64,000 nucleotides of DNA from Corynebacterium vitaeruminis DSM 20294 (lineage in GTDB: Bacteria > Actinomycetota > Actinomycetes > Mycobacteriales > Mycobacteriaceae). Below, one piece after another: positions 15,532 through 26,312 of the stretch. A program made the translations under genes and the position numbers. The notes beneath the pieces are model-generated. The model saw only the letters and a program-made list of their open reading frames with translations. It was not told the DNA's origin and did no database searches. Location: the NCBI RefSeq assembly GCF_000550805.1, contig NZ_CP004353.1, positions 248,001 to 312,000 of the forward strand. The letters run 5' to 3'. Each line of letters opens with the position of its first letter. Within the stretch, counting starts at the first letter, position 1.

Positions 15532-15550
15532 TTTTGCTTGTCGACGACTA
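15532..15550 (+). repeat. Dispersed GTCGAC-type element, copy 6
   Basis: TTTTGCTTGTCGACGACTA lies in the gap between tRNA-Ser and the bgl promoter. The rest of 15430-15606 shows nothing recognisable. Confidence 0.6.
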
Positions 15551-15606
15551 AAGCTATGACCGCCGCCACATCGCGGGGTGCAAACGGTGACGTACCACAC
15601 TGACTA

Positions 15607-15635
15607 TTGACTTCGATAGGGCGGTGATGCATAGT
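15607..15635 (+). promoter_or_regulatory. Promoter of the bgl operon
   Basis: TTGACT (15607-15612) and CATAGT (15630-15635) are 17 bp apart. The transcript would start near 15642 and run through the RAT/terminator before bglF. Confidence 0.6.
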
Positions 15636-15668
15636 CGAGTCAAGCGCTTACCCCACGAGGTAGGCCCT

Positions 15669-15702
15669 GGATTGTAACCCCGTTTGAACCGGGGGCAAGA
15701 CC
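15669..15702 (+). promoter_or_regulatory. RAT (ribonucleic antiterminator) of the bgl operon
   Basis: GGATTGTAAC, a short CCCC/GGGG stem, then GGCAAGACC match the BglG/SacY/LicT target. Its 3' end overlaps the left arm of the terminator that follows, the standard arrangement for antitermination by the BglG-type protein encoded at 19194. Confidence 0.85.
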
Positions 15703-15746
15703 TGAGAAACGAGCCGATGATGTCGGCCCGTGGCTCGGGTCTTTTT
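15698..15746 (+). terminator. Conditional leader terminator of the bgl operon
   Basis: AGACC..CGAGCC pairs with GGCTCGGGTCT, followed by TTTTT. It overlaps the RAT, so only one of the two structures can form. Confidence 0.85.
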
Positions 15747-15816
15747 GTGTTTCTAGGGCTTGACCTCCTTGTTTGTTCAATTACAACGGCACACTAACTC
15801 GGAAGGAGCCATCACG

Positions 15817-19157
<3,341 letters not shown>

Positions 19158-19193
19158 GCCAATTGTCCCATCCGCGAAGAAAGGAAGCACCTC

Positions 19194-20057
19194 GTGAAGG
19201 TCCTCCGCGTCCTCAATAACAACGTGGTGCTTTCCACCCGTCCGGATGGGACGGAGGTCGTGCTCACCGGCTGGGGCGTCGGTTTCAAGATGAAGCCGGG
19301 GCAGCTTGTCGACGAAACCAAGGTGACGCAGGTCTTCGTCCCCGAAAACAGCCGCGACGTGGACAACATGGCCCAGCTGCTCGCCGCGATCGACCCCGAT
19401 TACCTCGAGCTCGTGGGAACGCTGCTGGCCAAGCACAAGGACGCCTTCGACGAGGAGTTCGGCTCGGCGACCGTCGTGGCGCTCGCCGACCACCTCCAGG
19501 TCGCCGTCAAACGCAACGGCATCGACCCGGAGCTCAGCGCGCAGCCGAACCCGCTCGAGGCCGAGGTGCGCAACCTCTACCCAGAGGAGTACCGCATCGC
19601 CGCGGAGATGCTGGGCGTGACCAACTCGTGGTTGGTGAGGCGGGGCACGCCGCCGCTGCCGGACTCTGAGGCCACCGCCATCGCGTTGCACCTGGTCAAC
19701 GCCGGTTTCCGCACGGAGGACCTCGCCGAGACCTACAAGATGACGGGCCTGTTCAGCCAGCTTTTCGACGTCATCGACTCCGCCCTCGGCATCACCATCG
19801 ACAGGCACTCCGTCAACGCCGCCCGGTTCATCACCCACATGCGCTACTTCTTCGTGCGAGTGAACCGGCACAAGCAGTTCGACGAGGGCATGTCGGTGCT
19901 GCGCTCGAGCCTCGAGATCTCCCACCCGGAGGCGGTGATGTGTGCCCACCGCCTCAAGAGCGTGCTCGAGCTGCGGCTGGAGACCGAGCTGCTCGACGAC
20001 GAGGTGGCCTACCTCGCCCTGCACGTCGCGCGGCTGGCCAGCGAGGTAGAACGGTAG
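19194..20057 (+). CDS. bglG: BglG/LicT-family transcription antiterminator
   Basis: 287 aa from the GTG at 19194 (AAAGGAAG upstream). It has an N-terminal CAT RNA-binding domain (residues 1-60, KVLRVLNNNVVLST) and two PRD domains. The four phosphorylatable His residues are all there: ADHLQVAVKR and IALHLVNAG in PRD1, ITHMRYFF and YLALHVARL in PRD2. It should bind the RAT at 15669 and prevent the leader terminator. Being last in the operon it controls, it forms a positive loop. Many bgl operons carry this gene first. Confidence 0.92.
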   Translation: MKVLRVLNNNVVLSTRPDGTEVVLTGWGVGFKMKPGQLVDETKVTQVFVPENSRDVDNMAQLLAAIDPDYLELVGTLLAKHKDAFDEEFGSATVVALADHLQVAVKRNGIDPELSAQPNPLEAEVRNLYPEEYRIAAEMLGVTNSWLVRRGTPPLPDSEATAIALHLVNAGFRTEDLAETYKMTGLFSQLFDVIDSALGITIDRHSVNAARFITHMRYFFVRVNRHKQFDEGMSVLRSSLEISHPEAVMCAHRLKSVLELRLETELLDDEVAYLALHVARLASEVER

Positions 20058-20130
20058 GGGCCGAGTAGTAGGGGAGCGCCGTGCCCTTAGCCTTTGGGGT
20101 TTTCCCGAACATGGGTTAGTCTTTATGGCA

Positions 20131-20216
20131 GGACTTCGCATGGCGTTTATCCCGTGAACTCCCCCAGGGCAGGAATGCAGCAAGGGTCAGCGGGCTCTGG
20201 CGGGTGTGCGGAGTCC
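20131..20216 (+). ncRNA. ffs: Signal recognition particle RNA (small, 4.5S type)
   Basis: The ends pair (GGACTTCGCATG with TGTGCGGAGTCC, with G-U pairs). The centre has the conserved SRP domain IV: CCCAGGGCAGGAATGCAGCAA with its asymmetric loop and GNAA-type tip. The ends may extend by a few bases. It scaffolds Ffh for co-translational membrane targeting. It precedes aspT and dnaX, which I recall as the usual place in this order. Confidence 0.9.
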
Positions 20217-20313
20217 CCTTAACGTTTTGAGGTGTTTTTCACCCGCGTGGTGTCCAACCTCGGGGAAGTTGGCTAAAGTCAAAGAGACTCTATTGTTTCA
20301 AGTCCCCCGAAGG

Positions 20314-21594
20314 GTGAAAGATTTGTCTTTGCTTGATTTTGACGCCGAGCGCCTCGCACAGTTCAACGCGGAAATCACCGCGAAGTACGAGGACCTGAAG
20401 GCCAAGAACCTCAATCTGAATCTCACCCGCGGCAAGCCGTCCTCCGAGCAGCTCGACTTCGGCAACGCCCTGCTTTCCCTTCCGGGCGAGAACTACATCG
20501 CCGCCGACGGCACCGACTGCCGTAACTACGGAGGCGTCACCGGCATCGCCGACATCCGCAACCTCTGGGCCGAGGTGCTGGGCATCCCCGCCGAGAACCT
20601 CTACGCGGGCGACGCCTCCTCCCTCAACATCATGTTCGACCTCATCTCCTGGTCCTACATCTTCGGTAACAACGACTCCGAGCGCCCGTGGAAGGACGAG
20701 GAGAAGGTCAAGTGGATCTGCCCTGTTCCGGGCTACGACCGCCACTTCACCATCACCGAGCACCTCGGCTTCGAGATGATCACGGTGCCGATGACCGACG
20801 AGGGCCCCGACATGGACGCCGTCCGCGAGCTGGCCGCCGACCCGCAAGTCAAGGGCATGTGGACCGTCCCGGTCTTCGGTAACCCCACCGGCATCACCTT
20901 CAGCGAGGCCACCTGCCGCGCGCTCGCCGAGATGGAGACCGGCGCCCCCGACTTCCGCATCGTGTGGGATAACGCCTACGCCGTGCACACGCTCACCGAC
21001 GAGTTCCCGGTGGTCTACAACGTGCTCGACTTCGCCAAGGAGGCCGGCAACCCCAACCGCTTCTGGTTCATGAGCTCCACCTCCAAGATCACCCAGGCTG
21101 GCGCCGGCGTGTCCTTCTTCGCCTCCTCGAAGGAGAACCTCGACTGGTACGCCTCCCACGCCAACGTGCGCGGCATCGGCCCGAACAAGATTAACCAGCT
21201 CGCCCACGCCCAGTTCTTCCACGACGCTGAGGGCGTGCGCATCCAGATGCGCAAGCACGCAGGCTCGCTGGCCCCGAAGTTCCAGCGCGTGCTGGAGATC
21301 CTCGACGAGCGCCTGAGCGAGTACGGCGTGGCCACCTGGACCAAGCCGAAGGGCGGTTACTTCATCTCCCTCGACGTCGTCGACGGCACCGCCGCACGCG
21401 TCGTGCAGCTGGCCAAGGAGGCGGGCATCGCGCTGACCGGCGCCGGTTCTTCCTTCCCGCTGCACAAGGACCCGAACAACCGCAACATCCGCCTCGCCCC
21501 GTCGCTGCCGCCGGTGGAGGAGCTCGAGGTCGCGATGGACGGCGTGGCAACGTGCGTGCTTCTCGCCGCCTGCGAGAAGGCGCTCGAAGCCTAA
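20314..21594 (+). CDS. aspT: Aspartate aminotransferase (class Ic, AspT)
   Basis: 426 aa from the GTG at 20314, which gives the N-terminal length of the C. glutamicum enzyme; a TTG at 20323 has better spacing from AAGG. The frame upstream runs through the SRP RNA and is not used. PLP-fold landmarks are the substrate loop LTRGKPSSEQLDF (about residues 36-48), NPTGITFS, WDNAYAVHTLTDEF, and the lysine of SSTSKITQAGAGVSFF. It interconverts aspartate and 2-oxoglutarate with oxaloacetate and glutamate, feeding lysine and threonine synthesis. The M. tuberculosis counterpart is Rv3722c. A strong terminator follows. Confidence 0.93.
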   Translation: MKDLSLLDFDAERLAQFNAEITAKYEDLKAKNLNLNLTRGKPSSEQLDFGNALLSLPGENYIAADGTDCRNYGGVTGIADIRNLWAEVLGIPAENLYAGDASSLNIMFDLISWSYIFGNNDSERPWKDEEKVKWICPVPGYDRHFTITEHLGFEMITVPMTDEGPDMDAVRELAADPQVKGMWTVPVFGNPTGITFSEATCRALAEMETGAPDFRIVWDNAYAVHTLTDEFPVVYNVLDFAKEAGNPNRFWFMSSTSKITQAGAGVSFFASSKENLDWYASHANVRGIGPNKINQLAHAQFFHDAEGVRIQMRKHAGSLAPKFQRVLEILDERLSEYGVATWTKPKGGYFISLDVVDGTAARVVQLAKEAGIALTGAGSSFPLHKDPNNRNIRLAPSLPPVEELEVAMDGVATCVLLAACEKALEA

Positions 21595-21610
21595 GCTTTT
21601 CGACGCCAAG
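21595..21610 (+). repeat. Dispersed element, copy 7
   Basis: GCTTTTCGACGCCAAG starts right at the aspT stop codon and leads into the terminator stem. Confidence 0.6.
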
Positions 21611-21646
21611 GGGACGCCCGCTATCGAAGCGGGCGTCCCCTTTTTT
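21610..21646 (+). terminator. Rho-independent terminator of aspT
   Basis: A perfect 12-bp stem (GGGGACGCCCGC and GCGGGCGTCCCC) is followed by six T. Confidence 0.92.
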
Positions 21647-21712
21647 ACCGCAGGCGGGCGGGGCTAAACTAAATAAGCGTTGGTGCATGCTGAACAGGGC
21701 GGAAAGGACGAC

Positions 21713-22264
21713 ATGAACGCAACCGAGATCGCGGCCTGGATGGACAACTTGGTCCCCGGCGAGCTGACCATCCACGAGCCGGTGGGCAACGAGCACGCGG
21801 TGGAGATGGCCACGGTCAACCTCGGCAACGAGGTGCTGGCCACGACTCTCGAGTTCAGCGAGGTCGACACCGGCTTGGTCAGCGAGGGCATCTCCGTGCG
21901 TTCCGAGCTTTTCACCGTCGCCCACACCTCCGCCGAGACCGCGCTCATCGCGGTGGCAGGTGCCGCCGAGATCTTCCGGCGGATGGAGGGCAGGCTGCCC
22001 GCACAGCCCGGCACGCTGGTCCCGGGCATCGGCGACTTCGTCGAGCTGCCCTCGGACATCACGGTCCGGCACGGGCTGTGCGTGGTTCCCTATGTCTGGG
22101 GCGATCAGGTTCCCCAGCTCAAGGAGCCCGACCGGCTCACCGTCTTGCTGCAGCTGCTCATGCTCACCCAGGACGAGTTCGACTACGCGGTCACCTACGG
22201 CATCGGCGCCCTGCAGGGGGAGCTGATGAAAGCCGAGGTAGACCTCAACGACTGGACCCGCTAG
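21713..22264 (+). CDS. Suppressor-of-fused (SUFU)-like domain protein, function unknown
   Basis: 183 aa from the ATG at 21713 (GGAAAGGA upstream). The pattern resembles the SUFU-like fold: a hydrophobic SELFTVAH core, then PGTLVPGIGDFVELP, HGLCVVPYVWGD, and the C-terminal LLMLTQDEFDYAVTYGIGALQGEL. Bacterial SUFU-domain proteins are often immunity or housekeeping proteins of unknown role. The gene sits between aspT and dnaX. There is no signal peptide, and it should be cytoplasmic. Confidence 0.6.
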   Translation: MNATEIAAWMDNLVPGELTIHEPVGNEHAVEMATVNLGNEVLATTLEFSEVDTGLVSEGISVRSELFTVAHTSAETALIAVAGAAEIFRRMEGRLPAQPGTLVPGIGDFVELPSDITVRHGLCVVPYVWGDQVPQLKEPDRLTVLLQLLMLTQDEFDYAVTYGIGALQGELMKAEVDLNDWTR

Positions 22265-22298
22265 GCGGGCGGCCCTCGCCTGAGTCGGGGGCGCTGGG

Positions 22299-22304
22299 TA
22301 GTCT
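22299..22304 (+). promoter_or_regulatory. -10 hexamer of a probably leaderless dnaX promoter
   Basis: TAGTCT ends 6 nt before the GTG start, with no Shine-Dalgarno between. Confidence 0.4.
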
Positions 22305-22310
22305 TAGGGC

Positions 22311-24956
22311 GTGGCTTTATATCGCAAGTATCGCCCGGGCTCCTTCGCGGAGCTGGTGGGCCAGGAACAGGTAACTAAGCCGCTGTCTACCGCGTTGGAC
22401 AGCGGTCGCATCAATCACGCTTATCTGTTCTCGGGCCCTCGCGGTTGCGGTAAGACGTCGTCGGCGCGCATCCTCGCGCGCAGCCTCAACTGCGTCAATG
22501 GCCCCACCTCCACGCCGTGCGGCGTGTGCCCCTCGTGCATCGCGCTCGCCCCCAACGGACCCGGCACCCTCGATGTCACCGAGCTGGACGCCGCCAGCCA
22601 CAACGGCGTAGAGGACATGCGCGAGCTGCGCGATCGCGCGGCCTACGCGCCCGCCGAGTCGCGCTATCGCATCTTCATCATCGACGAGGCGCACATGATC
22701 ACCAACGCGGGTGCGAATGCCCTGCTCAAGGTGGTCGAGGAGCCGCCAGCGCACCTCATCTTCATTTTTGCCACGACCGAGCCGGAGAAGGTCATCCCCA
22801 CCATCCGCTCGCGCGTGCACCACTATCCCTTCCGCCTGCTCACCCCGCAGGCTATGCGCCAGGTGATCTCCAACGCGGTGGCGGGCGAGGGCATCCCGGT
22901 GGAGGAGTCCGTCTACCCGCTGGTCATCCGCGCTGGCGGCGGCTCCCCGCGCGACACCCTCTCCGTCCTCGACCAGCTGCTGGCCGGTGCTGGCCCGGAG
23001 GGCCTGACCTACGACCTGGCACGCATGCTGCTCGGCGTCACCGACGACACGCTCATCGACGGCGCCGTCGCCTCGCTGGCCGCCCAGGACCCGGCGGGGA
23101 TGTTCCAGGTGGTCGACGACGTCATCGAGGCGGGTCTCGAGCCCCGTCGCTTCGCCGACGACCTCCTCGATCGCCTCCGCGACCTCATGATCTTGCAGAC
23201 GGTCCCGCAGGCCCTCGACATGGGGCTTGTCGACGTCCCCGCCGACCGCGGCGGCATGCTCCTCGAGCAGTCCGCCACCTTCGCTCCCTCGGAGCTCCCG
23301 CGGCTGGCGACCACGCTCAACGACGGCCTTTCGGGGCTGAAGGGTGCGACCTCGCCGCGGCTTCTGCTCGAGATCCTCTGCGCCAAGCTGCTCATGCCGC
23401 AGGCGGCGCCACAGATCGCCGCCCCGGCCCCGACCGCGCCCGGCCAGGGGCTGCCCGCGGCGGCACCGGCAGCAGCCGCACCGAGCGCCGTCCCGCCGAA
23501 GTACGAGCGTAAGTCCGTGCGGCTTGCCCGCGAGAAGGCGGAGCGCGAGGCCAGGGAGGCCGAGGAAGCACGCAAGGCGCAGCAGGAGCAGGCGGCTCCC
23601 GCCCCTGCCCCGGAGCCGAAGGAAGAGCCGAGGCCGGAACCCGCGGCAGCCGCACCGGAGCCGCGACCAGCGGCCCCTGCGCAGCCGACACCCGGGGCGA
23701 AGCCGGAGCCAGCACCAGCGCCGACCCCCGAGCCCGCGCCGCAGCCGGTCGCCGAGGAGCCAGCCACGGCACCCGAGGCCGCGGACCCGATGGAGGAGAT
23801 CCGCGCCAAGTGGTCCACGCTGCGCGCGATCGTGCAGAAGAACAACCTCGCCGCGGGCATCATCATGGCCGAGGCCCGGCCGCTGGGCATCCGCGAGGAC
23901 ACCCTCGTCCTCGGCCACAACACCGGCGCGCTCGCCGCGAGCCTCAACAACGAGTCGCATAATTCCGCCATCGTAGCCGCGCTCAAGGCAGAAACCGGCC
24001 GCGACCTCAAGGTCACCTGCGTCATCGGCACCGACCCGGTGGCCGCGGGCTTCGGGGCGAAGGCGGAGAAGCCGGTGTGGGACCCCACCCAGGCGGCGCA
24101 GTCGGTTCAGTCGAGCCCGCGCGAGTCCGAGTCCGCCCAGGAGCCTGAGAGATCGGCTGAGCCGGAGCGGGTCGTTGAGCAGCAAAAGCCCGCGCCCACG
24201 CCGGAACCCGCGCCAGCGCCCGAGCCCGAACCGGAACCCGAGCCCGCGGTGGCCAACGACGGCTGGGGCGAGCCCGCCCCCATCGGGCAGTCGCTGCCTA
24301 AGCCGAAGGCACCGCGCGTCGAGCCGCCCGCGCCGCAATCCTCCCAGGAGGTCTGGGGTGCGCCCGCGCCGATCGGTCAGCAGGCACCCGCCGAGGAGCA
24401 GGAGCCCGCGCCACAACCCGAGCCGGAACCGGCGCCTGTGCCCGTCGTCGAGCAGCCGAAGGCACCCGAGCCCGAGGCTTCCGCGCCACGGCCGAGCGAG
24501 CAGGCGCCGGAGGTGGACGTCGACAAGCAAAGCCAACCGCAGCGCCGCCACTGGCAGGAGGCCGCCGCGCGCGGGGCCGCGATTCTGGAGGAGCAGGCGA
24601 AGCACTCGTTCTCCGATGGGGCGCCGCTGCCGCCGGAGCCGGACTTCGACGAGCCGCCCGCGCCGGACCCGTACGGCTACCCGCCGGACGAGGGGATTCC
24701 CGAGCCGGTTCCGCCGGCGGCGGCCGCGCCCGAGCGCCCGCAGATGTCGCGCATGGAGCGATTCCGACAGATCCAGGCCCAGGCCGCCCAGGACGCGCAG
24801 GTTCCGGCGGAACCGGAGGTCCCTGAGGACAGTCAGTCGGAGGAGGAAGAGATGATGGCCGCCGCGGCCGCCGAGCCGGGCACGCGCGACCATCGCGATG
24901 CCATGAGCGTGGCGGTCGAGCTTCTCGAGGAGCAGCTGGGCGCCCGCCGCCTCTAA
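22311..24956 (+). CDS. dnaX: DNA polymerase III subunit gamma/tau
   Basis: 881 aa, GTG start. The AAA+ clamp-loader ATPase has Walker A SGPRGCGKTSSAR (about residues 42-54), zinc module CVNGPTSTPCGVCPSC (about 64-79), Walker B IIDEAH and the sensor motif FATTEPEKV. Domain III runs to about residue 365. A low-complexity linker rich in Pro, Ala and Glu fills about 370-490 and 600-800, on either side of a folded module (about 500-590). Two copies of WGxPAPIGQ lie in the second linker. I see no A-rich slippery site, so a short gamma form by frameshifting is not supported. Order dnaX-ybaB-recR is conserved across bacteria. Confidence 0.95.
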   Translation: MALYRKYRPGSFAELVGQEQVTKPLSTALDSGRINHAYLFSGPRGCGKTSSARILARSLNCVNGPTSTPCGVCPSCIALAPNGPGTLDVTELDAASHNGVEDMRELRDRAAYAPAESRYRIFIIDEAHMITNAGANALLKVVEEPPAHLIFIFATTEPEKVIPTIRSRVHHYPFRLLTPQAMRQVISNAVAGEGIPVEESVYPLVIRAGGGSPRDTLSVLDQLLAGAGPEGLTYDLARMLLGVTDDTLIDGAVASLAAQDPAGMFQVVDDVIEAGLEPRRFADDLLDRLRDLMILQTVPQALDMGLVDVPADRGGMLLEQSATFAPSELPRLATTLNDGLSGLKGATSPRLLLEILCAKLLMPQAAPQIAAPAPTAPGQGLPAAAPAAAAPSAVPPKYERKSVRLAREKAEREAREAEEARKAQQEQAAPAPAPEPKEEPRPEPAAAAPEPRPAAPAQPTPGAKPEPAPAPTPEPAPQPVAEEPATAPEAADPMEEIRAKWSTLRAIVQKNNLAAGIIMAEARPLGIREDTLVLGHNTGALAASLNNESHNSAIVAALKAETGRDLKVTCVIGTDPVAAGFGAKAEKPVWDPTQAAQSVQSSPRESESAQEPERSAEPERVVEQQKPAPTPEPAPAPEPEPEPEPAVANDGWGEPAPIGQSLPKPKAPRVEPPAPQSSQEVWGAPAPIGQQAPAEEQEPAPQPEPEPAPVPVVEQPKAPEPEASAPRPSEQAPEVDVDKQSQPQRRHWQEAAARGAAILEEQAKHSFSDGAPLPPEPDFDEPPAPDPYGYPPDEGIPEPVPPAAAAPERPQMSRMERFRQIQAQAAQDAQVPAEPEVPEDSQSEEEEMMAAAAAEPGTRDHRDAMSVAVELLEEQLGARRL

Positions 24957-25042
24957 AGTGAATCTAAAGGTAGACTCGTACAGGGTAAAAGACGCCGCCG
25001 CTTGTTCGCCTGGCGGCGAGACGACGAAAGGTAATTCCCAAG

Positions 25043-25363
25043 ATGACTCAGCCAGATATGTCCCAGATCCTCGCCCAGGCCCAGGCCATGCAGGCTCAGC
25101 TGCAGGAGGCCCAGCGTGAGATCCTGGCGTCCACCGTCACCGGCACCGCTGGCAACGGCCTGGTCAGCCTAGACATGACCGGTGACGGCAAGGTCGCCGC
25201 CGTCCGCATCGACCCGCAGGTCGTGGATCCGGAGGACATCGAGACCCTGCAGGACCTCATCGTTGGCGCCTTCAGCGAGGCACACGGCAAGCTCGCCTCC
25301 CTGGCGGAGCAGAAGATGGGCCCGCTGTCCCAGGGCTTCGACTCGCTCAACGGCATGTTCTAA
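25043..25363 (+). CDS. ybaB: YbaB/EbfC nucleoid-associated protein
   Basis: 106 aa. It starts MTQPDMSQILAQAQAMQAQLQEAQ, a helical arm, and contains GLVSLDMTGDGKVAAVRIDPQVVDP and the end of the typical fold. It is a small homodimeric DNA-binding protein of the nucleoid. It lies between dnaX and recR, and the AAAGG ribosome binding site is clear. Confidence 0.93.
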   Translation: MTQPDMSQILAQAQAMQAQLQEAQREILASTVTGTAGNGLVSLDMTGDGKVAAVRIDPQVVDPEDIETLQDLIVGAFSEAHGKLASLAEQKMGPLSQGFDSLNGMF

Positions 25364-25393
25364 GAGCGTCCGGGTGCCGCTTGGGTACCCGAA

Positions 25394-25438
25394 GCGGCGG
25401 CCGCCTGCGCGTGTGTGCGGGCGGTTGCCGCCTTTTTT
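25394..25438 (+). terminator. Terminator after ybaB
   Basis: GCGGC and CCGCC segments pair with GGCGG and GCCGC, followed by TTTTTT. recR would then need its own start or read-through. Confidence 0.65.
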
Positions 25439-25541
25439 GTGAGATAGTTTTCTACGTTGTTAACGTGGTCGGTGGTCGACACCATGAGAAGAAGCGCGCT
25501 CGCGTCGCGCGGATGGCCCGGCCAGAAAGAAGGTTTCCCCG

Positions 25542-26198
25542 GTGTTTGAAGGTCCCCTGCAAGATCTCATCGATGAGCTCTCGCGGCTGCCCGGGGTGGG
25601 GCCCAAAAGCGCCCAGCGCATCGCCTTCCACCTGCTCACCGTGGAGCCCACCGACATCACCCGCCTGCAGGACGCCCTCGGTGCCGTGCGCGACGGCGTG
25701 ACCTTCTGCCGCATCTGCTGCAACATCTCGCGCGAGTCCGTGTGCCGCATCTGCGCCGACTCCGGCCGCGACCGCGGCATCATCTGCGTAGTGGAGGAAC
25801 CGAAGGACATCCAGGTCATCGAGCGCACCGGCGAGTACAACGGCCGCTACCACGTGCTCGGCGGCGCGCTTGACCCGCTGGCCAGCATCGGCCCCCGCGA
25901 GCTCAACATCTCCCAGCTCCTCCAGCGCATCGGCGGCGTCCTGCCCGACCGCGAGCTCGCCGACTCCACCCCCGACAACCCGCTGTACGACGACACCCCG
26001 GAGATCCGCGAGGTCATCTTGGCCACCGACCCGAACACCGAGGGCGAGGCCACCGCGAGCTACCTCGCGCGCCTGCTCAAGGACTTCCCGGACCTCGTGG
26101 TCTCGCGGCTGGCGTCTGGCATGCCGCTGGGCGGAGACCTCGAGTTCGTGGACGAGCTGACGCTGTCGCGCGCGCTGAGCGGGCGGTTGCGGCTCTAG
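25542..26198 (+). CDS. recR: Recombination mediator RecR
   Basis: 218 aa, GTG start. It has the helix-hairpin-helix [17 protein letters not shown] (about residues 14-30), the zinc finger [16 protein letters not shown] (about 55-70) and the Toprim domain with [11 protein letters not shown] and [12 protein letters not shown]. It works with RecO and RecF to load RecA at gaps. Confidence 0.95.
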   Translation: MFEGPLQDLIDELSRLPGVGPKSAQRIAFHLLTVEPTDITRLQDALGAVRDGVTFCRICCNISRESVCRICADSGRDRGIICVVEEPKDIQVIERTGEYNGRYHVLGGALDPLASIGPRELNISQLLQRIGGVLPDRELADSTPDNPLYDDTPEIREVILATDPNTEGEATASYLARLLKDFPDLVVSRLASGMPLGGDLEFVDELTLSRALSGRLRL

Positions 26199-26208
26199 CC
26201 TCGTCGCA

Positions 26209-26260
26209 TTTTGCTTGTCGACGCGTACCGCTGCGGAGCCGTAGGCGTCGGAAAGCAAAA
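26209..26260. repeat. Dispersed element, copy 8: complete 52-nt palindrome
   Basis: TTTTGCTTGTCGACGCGTAC at the left and its inverse, ending in GTCGGAAAGCAAAA, form a near-perfect hairpin with 24-nt arms and a 4-nt centre. It sits between convergent recR and the monooxygenase gene and probably terminates both. Most other copies are a single arm. Those I see start at 2566, 11152, 12860, 14322, 15264, 15532, 21595, 28294, 30355, 31587, 41203, 44858, 46670, 53232, 55452, 57153, 59245 and 62601. Confidence 0.8.
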
Positions 26261-26312
26261 GCCCAACCCCGAGGAACATTGCGAACAATGAGATCCCCGG
26301 GGCGTGTGTCGA

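Noticed and set aside
22311..24956. Programmed frameshifting in dnaX to make a short gamma subunit.
   Set aside because: No A-rich slippery heptamer with a following hairpin was seen after the ATPase domain.
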